Source: Neelides folsomi (Eukaryota; Arthropoda; Collembola; Neelipleona; Neelidae). From it: 64,000 nucleotides of DNA. Under the pieces are notes generated by a model, which worked only from the letters and a program-made list of their open reading frames with translations, did not search any database and had not been told where the DNA came from. Positions within the stretch are counted from its first letter, which is position 1. Every line of letters begins with the position of its first letter. The DNA is taken from NCBI GenBank assembly GCA_034687125.1, contig JAQGBZ010000081.1, positions 124,001 through 188,000 of the forward strand, written 5' to 3'. A program made the translations under genes and the position numbers. Shown piece by piece: positions 11,500-23,300 of this stretch.

Positions 11500-14400
11500 A
11501 TGAAGGTAAAAAACATAAAAATCTTTAACCTAACCGCAGTCATATCGTTGCATAATCTTAGGCTTATTTAAACGAGGGTTTTATTCAGTCATTATAATTT
11601 GATTTGGCTTATTAAATAACAATGGCAAGGCTGAAAGGAAAAAATGTCCATATTAGGATTATGTCAAAAATAATTTCACATTGAGATAGTTATTACGGTT
11701 TCACGCCAATTTAAGTCCAATCAATCCTTGTTGTTCATCCCAATTTTCTATCAATTTTTTATGGTTATTTTTTATCAACAATTGTAAGAATCTAACCAAC
11801 AGTTAATAATTGATTGAAATTTATATTTTTATGTATAATAAGTTTTTATCAATTGGCATAAAACCGTTACTGTAATGCTTTCCCTTTCCTTTTCCTAGCC
11901 ATTTGCATTCTTATATATAAAAAAACCCCAGAACTCGTAGAAACATGAATTTGGTTTTGTAAGCATCTTCCATCACACTCATTTAATGATCCAATCTTTC
12001 CAACATGTTTACTAATACAGTTACCTACAGCATAAATTTATACTTGGAGATGAGCCAAAGATTTGAGCAAAATATTTCAAAAATTTACATCAAAGTAGCA
12101 AAGTTTATTTGAATGGAAAAGCACCCAAAGATCTTATTAGTACATGTCATTTAATGCCGCCATTGTTTATGTCATAAAAGGAACAATGAGGGCGAGATAA
12201 TACCATTATTTGTAATACAAGTGTAGCTTAATAAAATTATGCATGCCAAGCAATTAAATTCACATTAAATCCCTTACACACTTAATGTAATTTGAGACGT
12301 GAAAGACTGGAAAATGAGTAGGAATGACTGAGGAGGTGTTTAAGGGATTCAGATTGTGACAATTAAATCGTCATTACTTACGCATACAGACACGAATTAG
12401 GGAAAGGGATGGGGCTTAAAGGGGATCTCTTATGGTTGAAAGACCTCGTGAGTGCGAAGGAGAGTCATCGAATGGAATTCATTATAAGCTCATTAGAGTG
12501 AATCTCCTCGTAATTTTTTCCACAAGATAGGATCTCACGCCCATTATGCAAGGGACTCCTCCTCCCTTCAATTCATATTAATTCATATAGCAATCATAGA
12601 CGGTCAAATTCCTCACCTGAGAATTATGTCAATTGTATTTAGGCCATTCTCCTCTTTTGCGCCGTGGGTGCAATCCTGGCTGAACCTCCCGTCCCGCCAT
12701 CCTTCAGAGGATCCGGTGGAAACTACGGGCCTCCACAAAATTCATACGGCCCTCCTTCGGGTCCGCAATCTTCCTATGGTCCTCCTTCACAATCCTCGGG
12801 ATCACAAAACTCATATGGAGCTCCTGGGCAATTCGGTCAGCAACAAAACTCCTATGGTGCTCCAGGACAGTCCCAGCAAAACTCTTACGGAGCTCCTGGG
12901 CAATCCGCCCCTCAGAACTCATATGGCGCTCCTGGACAACAGGGACAACAGAACTCCTACAACGCCCCTGGACCATCCTTTGCTCCACCAAGTCAAAACA
13001 AGGGATTTTCCTCTCCATCCAACTCATATGGATCTCCAGGCCAATCCTCCCCACAATCCTCTTATGGTCCACCATCCAACTCCTATGGTCCACCATCAGG
13101 ATCAGGACAAGGAGATTACCAACAACAGCAGCAACAAAGCAGCGGTGGATACCAAAATGAAAATAACAACGGTGGAGGATTCCAACAAGGTGGTCACAAC
13201 AAGGGAGGAAACCAAGGAGGAGATTTCAACAAGGGAGGAAACCAACAAGGAGGTTACAACAACAATAACAATGCCCAACAAAAGGAAAATAACGGTGGAG
13301 GTTATGGAGCTCCAGAAGCCAACAACGGAGGACAAGGAGGATATGGAAACAAAGACCAAGGAGGGTATGGAGATAGCAACAGCGGAGGTCATGGAACTTC
13401 ATCTTCAGATCATTCGGTAAAATTAAAAGGATTTTTTAATCTCATTTTTCATGGGTATAAAAAAGAGTGAGTAATAAGAGGTGTGATGAACGAGTGAGTT
13501 TTCCTTTCGTTTTCTTCTTTCTACACACGTTTTTCCTCGAAAGTCTCGAGAGTCTTCAAGAGGGGAATGTGGGGCAGTGGATGGGGAGATTAAAGCGAGC
13601 CACAAGCGAAGGATCCTCTTGCCCAACGGGGATTAACTATACTTATTTTGGGGATGTAGGAACCACCGATGCCGTACAACTTTGCCTATGCCGTGAAGGA
13701 TCTCTACGGAAATGATTACAACAGGCAAGAGACGAGTGATGGTAACGAGGTGAAGGGAGAGTACAAAACCCTCCTTCCTGACGGACGAACTCAGATTGTT
13801 CGGTATGATTTTTTCAATTCTAATTCTCACTTCCACTAATGAGCTTTCTTATGACATTAAATTCCTCTTTCATTTCCAACACAATGAAAGAGATACAAGG
13901 TATGATTACTAAATTGAGAGTTGCAGGTATACGGCTGACTGGAAGAAAGGATTCAACGCTCAAGTGACTTACGAAGGAGAAGCCAAGTTCCCCGAGAAGG
14001 CCTCAAATGCTTATGGTCCACCACAAGGTAGCGGCGGATATGACAATGGACAAAAGGGACCATCTGGACCACCAGCTGGAAATTACGGGCCACCACAAGG
14101 AGGAAACTCAGGATATGACAACAATAACAACAACAATGGAGGATTCGGAGGTTCAGCACCAAGTAACTCATACGGAGGTCCACCAAGCAGCGGACCAAGC
14201 GGGTCTTATGGAGCTCCTTCGGGTAACACAGCACCAAGTGGTTCATACGGATCTCCCTCAGGATCAAGCGGTTCGTACAGCGCTCCAAGCAACCAAGGAG
14301 GATTTGGAAACAGCGCACCATCATTTTCAGCCCCAAGTCAGCAAGGAGGAGGATTCGGCAGCTACAATGCTCCAGCTTCAAAGGGAGGAAATCAAGGAGG

Positions 14401-14896
14401 TAATGGAGGAAACCAAGGTGGTTATTCACAAGGTGGAAACCAGAGCGGTCAAGGCGGATACTCAGGAGGTAACCAGGGAGGATACTCACAGGGAGGCAAT
14501 GGAGGGAACCAGGGCGGATACTCACAAGGTGGAAACCAGAGCGGATATTCTCAGGGTGGATCCCAGGGAGGATATTCCCAAGGACAATCGGGTAACAACC
14601 AAGGCGGGTATTCCCAAGGAGGTCAATTTGGCGGCAACCAGGGAGGTTATTCCCAAGGGCAATCCGGTGGACAAGGAGGATATTCACAAGGAGGACAGGT
14701 CGGATATTCCCAGGGTGGAAACCAAGGCGGGTATTCTCAAGGAGGCAACCAGGGAGGTTATTCAGGGGGTCAGTCTAGTCAAGGGGGATACCAAAACGGA
14801 GGTTCTTCAAAGCCAAATCAAAGCTACGGAGCTCCAGGCTTCGGAACCCGAATGGCCCCTTTGAAGAGATCGACGGGACCACAAGGAAGGAAATGA
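11500..14896 (+). CDS. Pro-resilin-like RR-2 cuticle protein
   Basis: Coding exons are 11500-11505, 12643-13416, 13660-13802 and 13927-14896, giving 630 residues. Exon 1 encodes only Met-Lys, a common arrangement in cuticle protein genes. Residues 1-15 (MKAILLFCAVGAILA) form a signal peptide. Residues about 20-215 are elastic repeats of SYGPP, SYGAPGQ and related units, followed by a Gly/Asn/Gln-rich stretch. Residues about 261-330 form the chitin-binding RR-2 domain, split by an intron: PYNFAYAVKDLYGNDYNRQE, then LLPDGRTQIVRYTADWKKGF and a YEGEA end. Residues 330-600 are a second repeat region of GGNQGGYSQ-type units. The basic C-terminus ends near RMAPLKRS. The order (repeat block, chitin-binding domain, second Gly-rich block) matches resilin precursors, and the Tyr-rich repeats would allow dityrosine cross-links. 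The protein is presumably secreted into elastic cuticle. The nearest alternative is another RR-2 cuticle protein with glycine-rich arms. Confidence 0.9.
12730..13110 (+). repeat. Tandem SYGPP/SYGAPGQ codon repeats
   Basis: Imperfect in-frame repeats of 15-36 bases encode SYGPP, SYGAPGQ and NSYGAPG units in exon 2 of the pro-resilin-like gene. Long frames on other strands and frames in this stretch are by-products of the repeats. Confidence 0.9.
14393..14795 (+). repeat. Tandem GGNQGGYSQ codon repeats
   Basis: Roughly 15-20 in-frame units of GGNQGGYSQ, GQSGGYSQ and GGYS type in the last exon, nucleotide-similar to one another. Copy number is probably polymorphic, and this is a likely site of assembly collapse or expansion. 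Confidence 0.9.
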
Positions 14897-17800
14897 GCAA
14901 CTTCTTCTTTCAATCACATTTTGCCAAAATGTTCCCTCAAAGCATTTTTCATGACTTCTTTCCCTTTTAATTACTCGATTTGATTCAATTTGTGAGACGG
15001 TGCTCACAGGTTTGAAATCCAAAAGAGAATCCTCCAATGGAGAAATAGCAAGAATGCATCCGATTGTCAATTTTTCCAACATTTTTTTATATTCAGTCTA
15101 CGATCGAGTTCATCTTAAATTAAATTATCGTTCCGCTTCTCCTTCTTCGCTCTGCTTCATGTAATATTTCTACAGAGCAAGTTTATAAATTTCAATTTTA
15201 TACTCAAGAGTGAAAAGGAACAAAGTTATGCAATCCAAGACAAAGCAGTATTATATTTTGTAGAGGAGTAAAAGAGATGAATAGAGGTAGACATTCTCCA
15301 AGCTGTTATTTTTATTACTGAAGAAGTATATTTATATGTGTACAAAGTATTCTTTGCATTCATTAGGATTTTAATTTAGGAGTGAAATCAAATTCTTTTT
15401 AAAATTTGCTAAATTCATTTCCCTTTAAAGGAATGGTTATATGACCATTGTGGTTTGAAAAGAAGATGGGATGAAACCTTTAAACAAACGCCTGTTGAAA
15501 TTAATGTGTGCAGATATGATTTGTAAATATCTTTCCTCACACGCCTATCATCAAAGTTTCCTTTTTTTCGTGATGGGGGTTTTAAATGAAGGGACTTTTG
15601 TATATTTATCTATCTCCTTTTTTGTTCTTCCTATTTATTTCCATCCCATAAGGTTCTTCCTTTGACTTCCTTCTTTCCGCTACCGCAAATCTTAAGATTT
15701 CCATCATCATCAAATTTTAGATCTTTATTTCCCATTTCCACGCTTGTTGTATTTACTCCATCTTGATAATCGTGTCTTTAACGATGTCAATTTAACATTT
15801 TATATACATATATTTAATACTTCAATTACTTTAACATCTTAAGATGCCTTCTTTCCAAATGCTTTCAGAGTGAACCATATTTTTATATAACGCATATATA
15901 CTATAAATCACAAAACAATTAAATGTAACGTAACTTTTCATCGAACAAACTTGATGTAATAAACTTTATGTCTCAAATTTCATGATCCAAATTTCTTTCA
16001 CTGGGAAGAAGAAACCCAAAAGCATTTATGGTTCTCATATTTCGTATTAGTTATATGGCTGCTGTATCTCTCAACATGAAGCATCATCTTCTCTATGTCA
16101 AAGTCTTGATGGGGAATGAAAAGACTTCGCGGACGATCGGTTGGTGGCCAATTATGCATTCTTGCTCTAATCCTCCCCATTAAACCCATTATCCAATTTT
16201 ATAGAGGGTCATAATTAATAATTATATTTAGAGAAACAATGGAAGAGCCAGTTGGAGGATTTTCAAATAGCAATGGGTGTGTAATGAGCGGGGACCTCGT
16301 TGAAGTTGTAAAATTGCACTCCAATTTTCTTCTCGAGCAGAGTAAAATGAAAAATTTAATATTTACAAATCCACTGAAGCAATCGGCTACCTTGATGTGC
16401 GGACTGGGTCGAAAAACTCAGAATTCTTTTCTACCAACATATTGCGAACATAGTTAACAGAAAGGAATTTTTTATCTTTGAGGAATATCTTCTTTGCAAT
16501 TCCCACGATAAAGAAAACTCTCAATATTAATCTTAAAAGAGAGGCAGTTGACTTATTATTATAAATAATAAATGAATTATTTTCATAATACATATTTATA
16601 AAACCACACAATATGACATAGACAAGAATGCATTTGAGTTGAGGTATAGGTTACGCAGTTCACAAACTCTCTTGTATTTAATGTATACAAATGTGTGTCA
16701 TATTCAAATTTTCATTCATTCACCTTACAAGAACTTCGAACTCGGTAATTGCATTATATATAATCATAATTTATAATCATATAATATCCCAAGTGTTTAC
16801 CTTTAGAAACTTATGATTATTGTTACATCGTCTTTCCGGAGACATTTGCGGATCAATTATCTTATAAATATATACAATATAGAAAGCGACTCAAATTGCC
16901 ACCTTCCTTCCTCACCAAAGAGGCATTGACCAACAGAATTATTAAATGAAGAACTTGTAATTTTAATTCTTCATTTTACAAGTAATTACTATAAGGTTAA
17001 AACTAAAACCTTGTTCTCCAATCCAAGCTGTGATTAATAACATGTCCTTATAGCATTATACCGTCGTTTGGAGTAAAAAAAATTGTTTTGCAAGGGCCAA
17101 TTAACATTCGCAAAAATGAAGCTCCCCCGACTCGTTGACTTGAGTAGTGATATGTATGAAGTATGTAAGGAGAATCTCGACAGAAGATGGCAAAAATTAA
17201 TGTACTTTAACTCGGTTAATTCACAAATAGGATCCTTGAGCAACTTGGGGAGTTTTTTCAAAAATTAATAAAATTGAAACAAGGTTGAGCCTTTCCCTTA
17301 TCAACTCCTCTTTGCTCAGTTGCCGCCAGTCTCATTAATTAAGGAATCACACTTTATGCTAATTTAAATACATTACTTCACAAGTTGCTACTCCATTTAG
17401 CTATTCATGTTATTTATCTCATAACTCATAATCCTCAACACCATCGAGAACAAACGTATGCATCCCACCAACATTCAACTCATATTGTAAATCTACTCAT
17501 TTGTGTTAAAAAGTTAAATGATATTTAATTATTATTAATTGTCTCACTTTTTTCAATATTAAAAAACAGCTAAACAATGTCTATGTAAGTAAAGTCACAG
17601 TCTAGAATATTCTACCATAAAGGTAATGTCGGTCCTTACTCTTATTATCTTCTTGTATGGTGTTACAAAATCAATATAAATATAAAAATTATTTTTGCAA
17701 ATATAATGCATTCCATACTACTTAACTGAAGCATGAAATAATTTATTTTATTTTATTAAATCTTTATTTTACCAGAATTGAAAGAACATCTAATGTCATG

Positions 17801-20306
17801 TACCAGACAAAAATAAAATCAGAGAAAGTCTACTTTAATGATTGACCCTTGAACGGTCAATCGTTAAAGTAGACTTTCTGTCGGTCTCTGAATTAATTGC
17901 TAGCAAAAATTAAAATAGTAAAAAACAGGTGTTAGGTCATTGCTTACAATTAGCATGTTTATCAGTCGTTTCTTTTTAATTGCTCCATACTCCTGACTTT
18001 GTGAAGCTGCATGAATAAGTTTAAGAGGAAAAGGGCAAGCAAGCACAAGCACAATAAAATGAGATTGTTTCACATGATGATAGTGGGAAAATCAACCTCT
18101 ACCCCTATGTAAATTAATTATGTATTAAGTATATAACTAGTTCATTGTCCTCAGCAAAGTGGCATAAATCATATAAGTACTTGAATGCATTTATTTGTCT
18201 ATATTTATTATAGTAATTAGCATTGTGCGCTTAATTTCTTTAATAAAGACTTACATTAAGTATAAGAGTAAGTAGTATAAATATTCTTTTTAATACCTCC
18301 AGATCCTTAAAATACCAGAGTATTTTTGAAGATGTAAAATGCAGGATAGTCTATCAAATTGAGGATGAAAATGGCAAAGACAATAAATGTGAATTGTTAA
18401 TGAATAAATTCTACTTATTTATTTATCATAAGAATTACATACATAGAGCCACAACTGAAGGAGAAATAATACCCCTAGTCCAATTGTACAAAAATGTTAA
18501 AAAGGTAATTTCTTCACAGACCATTTAAGTTTCAATATTTAATTTTTCGAACTCATGTAATGTAATAATATTTGATCTTCTCATTGACATCAGATTTAAC
18601 TTCTTACACATTACAACTAATTACTTAAAATCTTCTTAAAAGTTCTTTGGAATCAATTCAATAACTCATTAAGAAAATATACCAACAAAATCGTAAATAC
18701 CACTTTTCCTAAATAAAACAGATAATAAATAAATATACACAATAGTTAAGAGTTAAAGCTAATTAAACAATTTTAATAAATAGTAGTGAAAAGTGAATAG
18801 GCGGTTTGAACAAGCAGAGATAATATTTTAATTTTTATAATTGGCAATAATTATGAGAAACATGTACCTAAAATAAAAACAAATCTTAAAAAATAAGTAA
18901 TTAACAAAACCGTTGATTCTGATTTCCCCGAAGCTGAAGAAGCTCGACTAGGAATCACACACTTAAAATAGATTTGACATCACCGACGACAATTAACGCA
19001 TGTGTTTAAATGATTAGCTCGTGAAGACATTTTTATATCAAATCTTAAAAAACGATACTTGATATATATTCAAGATATTCTCTTAATCAAGCATAAAAAC
19101 AACGAGAAATCATTTCTTCTAAAATGTTACATCCAATCTGCTTTCTCAATCTCGTCATAATTACATTCATTCAAAATGGAAGCATCATTTGATCATCTCC
19201 TATGAAGAAGAGCAACATTGACATTCCACAAATAAAGATTATTTAATTCAATTTTCACATTTGTCATTGTACTCTTCAACGTAGTGACAAAATTTAACAC
19301 TTCGAAACAAGTGCTAAATCCTTATATAGCAAAACGAGATCAATATCGATCATTTCATTAATTCTTAAAACGTAAATTACTTAAATAATAATTAAAGACA
19401 GTTAAATAAACAATTGATTTCTTAGATATGTTTCATCTTAAGATATTTTTGGATTAATATTCCATTTAATTTAGCTTTACAGTTCCACACAAAGAATCAT
19501 TCAAAAATACAGTCTTAAACGATTATTACATTAAGGGGTTTGATATAAAGATACGATTTAATTCATTCTACCTACTCTATTTTATCTTATATCAATAGTA
19601 TTATGATATTAGTCTTATTAGTTATTTTTTTCAAGAAAACTTTTCAATATTACGCAAAAATTATCGAATACATAACTAAATAATACATATAAGAATGTAT
19701 CCTAATTTCTAAATTACTTACAATGTATGAAATGAGTTAATATTATAATATAACACATTTGATTTCTCGATAAATTCATAGAACATTTTCTTTTAGTAAG
19801 CTTATTAATTGAATGTAATTATCTTGTTTGTTCTAACAAATTTATCGGGAAATCCTATATGTTAAGTAATTAATCCATGAGAGTATTTTTCTCATTTCAA
19901 TTTTTAATATTTTCTCGTACTTAAAATATGAAATAAAATTCATTTAAATGCTTAGATTTGTGAAAATTGATAAGTATAGGAATTAGGTAGTCAGTCATTT
20001 TGATAGTGTTTTGTTACCAATTGAGAGCAAAATTCTATTATTTGTTAAAAAGTTGAGACGGGTGAGAGAACAAGAAATTTTAGTAATACATAAAATACAT
20101 ACTTAAAAAACTCAAAGTTAAAATTCTTAATCCATAAACTTAATACATTTAGTCACTTTTATACAAGATAAGGCAGAAATGTTTGCATATTAAATAGTAA
20201 CTAGATAATTGGACAGTGAAAAAATCATGTGTGTGTATATCTTATAAAATGTATATAAATAACTTATAATATATTGTGGGATATTAAAAGGTGAGTCTTG
20301 ATCTTA
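14897..20306. other. Intergenic, AT-rich, one strong hairpin
   Basis: Between the pro-resilin stop codon and the Fasciclin-2-like stop codon no coding region is supported. Short frames have no family resemblance. The only distinct structure is the inverted repeat at 17823-17879. The 3' untranslated regions of both flanking genes must lie here; an AATAAA at about 15958 is a possible but unproven cleavage signal. Confidence 0.55.
17823..17879. repeat. 25-bp perfect-type hairpin, 7-base loop
   Basis: The left arm (17823-17847, AGAAAGTCTACTTTAATGAT continuing TGACC) pairs with the right arm (17855-17879) along 25 positions with one G-U type mismatch; the loop is CTTGAAC. No similar structure is seen nearby. 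It could be a cruciform or siRNA-like hairpin, or the remnant of a small inverted element. The loop is short for a canonical microRNA precursor. Confidence 0.8.
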
Positions 20307-23300
20307 TTACACAGAGGAGTCTTTTGGTTCGTACTTGTTTCCGTTCTTCAAGGTTTCCCTATTAAATTAATAAATCACATTACACTCAATTAATAATTTT
20401 GTATTCACATTTTTGGATGTACCCAAAATTTCCAATCAATTATTTTATTATTATTTTAATGATAAAATATTTAAGAACGCAGGTCAAGATAATGATAAAT
20501 TGTGAATAGAGTGAAGAACGCTAGAGAACGGAAGTACTTTACATGAAGGAAGCAAAGGAAGAGAAATGAAAAAGAGTAATAGTGCTCACTCATTAGGTAA
20601 TCGAGGATCCGTTGTAATTTCCACGACACTTTGTTCATTCAACGGCTGTTTCTCACTACTGTGCCAATCAAAAGAAATAAAAGAAAAAGTACGTTACACA
20701 CTACATAAAAGAATAAGGTAAAAATATTTATAGTTCGAATAATAAATACTTTAAACTTTATTACTTCTTTTCCTTTCGGATGGAAATAATAAATAATAAG
20801 GAATATAGAAAAATAAATAATTAGTAAATACATTCTAATACAAAGTTGATGGATCCAGCTTGTATTTTATCCATCAACTCATGCGTCAATCAAAATTACA
20901 TTATGTTTTATGCTAAATTATTAGTTAAAAGAATTCAGCATAAAAGGGAGTTACACAAGTTCACTAAGGATTGAAAAATAAAATAATTCTTCAAAAATTA
21001 AAAAGGATTACAGAAGAGCAACTTACAATGAGTACTACAAAAGCTAAATAAAGTTTAAAAATGGTTTCCTCATATGTATTTATCAAGAAATCGTTATTTT
21101 TTCAAGAATGAATATAACAAAAATTGTATTTCTTATTCAAAATATTAAAATTTTGTAATTTTTTTCGAATATAACATTGACTTTCATCGTGTAGCATACG
21201 TATGCACACCTTATAAGTTGTATATTATATCTTGGTGCTTCTAGTTATCTTTGTTTGGTCATGAATCATGAATACGTACAATTTATTATAAGATGTTAAA
21301 TTAATTGAACTCACCTCATGGCACTTTTGTTCACACTAACATGACCCGGAGAGCTTTTGTCTCCACAATGAGAAAGTGACCAAATTATTCCTAAAAAGCC
21401 AATAAAGGTTTTTTTAGAAACTTGTTTAATTTTTTTGCTCCTTTTTCCATTTAAAGATAAATGACTAACCAGCTTGGTTCAATCTGTAACAGGTGAAGTC
21501 GACGACGAAGAGAATGACAAAGAGACAAATGAGAACTATTATAATGAGAGCATGAAGACTTATGGACGCGACGCCAGATTCTCCCTTCAATACATCAGGT
21601 CTTGGATATTGGTCTGTAATAATTAATTCAAAGATTAGAAGTGCTAATATTTGTATTTAAATTTTTCAAAGTAAGCAACATTATTTTAATCGCATTCAAT
21701 ATATTGGATTGTAAATACAACGACTGTACTAATAAGTACTTGGATTTGAGCAGAAAAGATTCGAAAGCTTAAAGCATGCAGAACAAAATAGAAAGAGGAA
21801 GAAACTCAAAATAGCTTTTTTTTAAAAAAACTCACATGTATAAGAAACAGATAGTTTTATGATACTTACCCATTCACTTTACATTTCATAAAAGAAGCAA
21901 TGTCAGACAAGTTACGAAAAGATTTTGAGTATGAAATCATTACTTTTATTATCAATACAATTTAGTGAAGTGAACTTTAGAAATCAAAATTTAATTTTGT
22001 TTACATTACATAAGTCGTTTAGGCTCTTTATATCATGTATTGTCGATAAAACCTGAAGAATTTAATATAGAGAATAATCTTAAGTGTTTAGTCTACATAA
22101 TAATAGGTTAACAAGTTTTGTTGTGACTAAAATTCTATGAATCAAATAAAATTGCCAAATAAATGTTCCATTTACATTTAATATTGGAAAGTGATTAACA
22201 AAGTATATCCAAAAAATAGTAATTTTAAGAAATTACGTTTTAATATTATTAAGTTTTGATGTCTAATTACTGCACTTAAGGCAAACAAACCATTTAAATT
22301 CGACTGTTTTGATCTGTTTTTTTTTAAATATTACATGACCATTAAAGTATATAACTATTAGATTCATAAAGTTAAAAGGTACAGTATCAGCTTAAAGAGA
22401 TATTTAGGTAAACATTAAAATATTAATATTGTACCCTATTAATCATTTTCTATGTATGGAGTGATGGATTCATTAAATTCATTACTCATTATTTTATAAT
22501 ATGACTCAAAAAATAGATTATACATGTATTCACAATCTGCCTATGTAGTGTTTCATTATTAAATGATTCGAAATTATTTATTTTTGAATAATTATATTAA
22601 ACATTAAACCTGAATATTTAATCGATCAGTTAATCATATTAGTATAGTTAATTTGGAGAATTTTCTTTAAATTTAAAATATTATGGGCTTATTAAATATT
22701 AAGGTGAAATTGGCATTCAGCAAGTTTTTATATTAAAGTTAAATATTCTTTAAGGTAAACTTTACAGAAGCTACATAGTTGACTTAATACAATAAGAATT
22801 CGGAGTTCTTATTGATTTTTTCATATTTAGGATTATAGTGTAAAACCTTTGGAATGTGTTTTCTAACAATAAATATTTCCACTTCACTCATATTCAATCA
22901 AATAAAAAAGATGTTATTTTAAATAGGTATGCACATTTTATGTAGGTACATAATGTACAGAATATTATCATTTCTCATCAATGTACATTCAAATACTGAA
23001 ATGTATTTTCAGCTATGCGATATATTTTCTAGTATCTTATTATGATATAATATATTTGTTGACAATTCGATCGTGTTATATAAGTAATACTAAATTGTAT
23101 TTAAGAAAATGATCCCAATTTAGTTAATTAGATCAAGAGGAACATTTTTAAAAATCAAAGATCGATTCCTCACTCTCGCTCACATTTATATTTCGCCGTG
23201 TTCACATTAGTACAAAGTTGCGCTCAATCACCACATCTTATGCATAATACATTTGAGGATTTTCTCAATTGAAACTAAACACAACACGATTAAAAAGAAA

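Noticed and set aside
12626-13420. 264-codon frame rich in Thr/Lys/His, and antisense frames in the same interval
   Set aside because: Shadow frames created by the SYGPP and Gly-rich codon repeats of the pro-resilin-like gene.
12730-14795. Regularly spaced short repeats resembling a repeat array
   Set aside because: These are in-frame protein-coding repeats, not a CRISPR array; spacers are not unique and the genome is eukaryotic.
13953-14864. 244- and 285-codon frames on both strands
   Set aside because: Shadows of the GGNQGGYSQ repeat; they lack start context and domain similarity.
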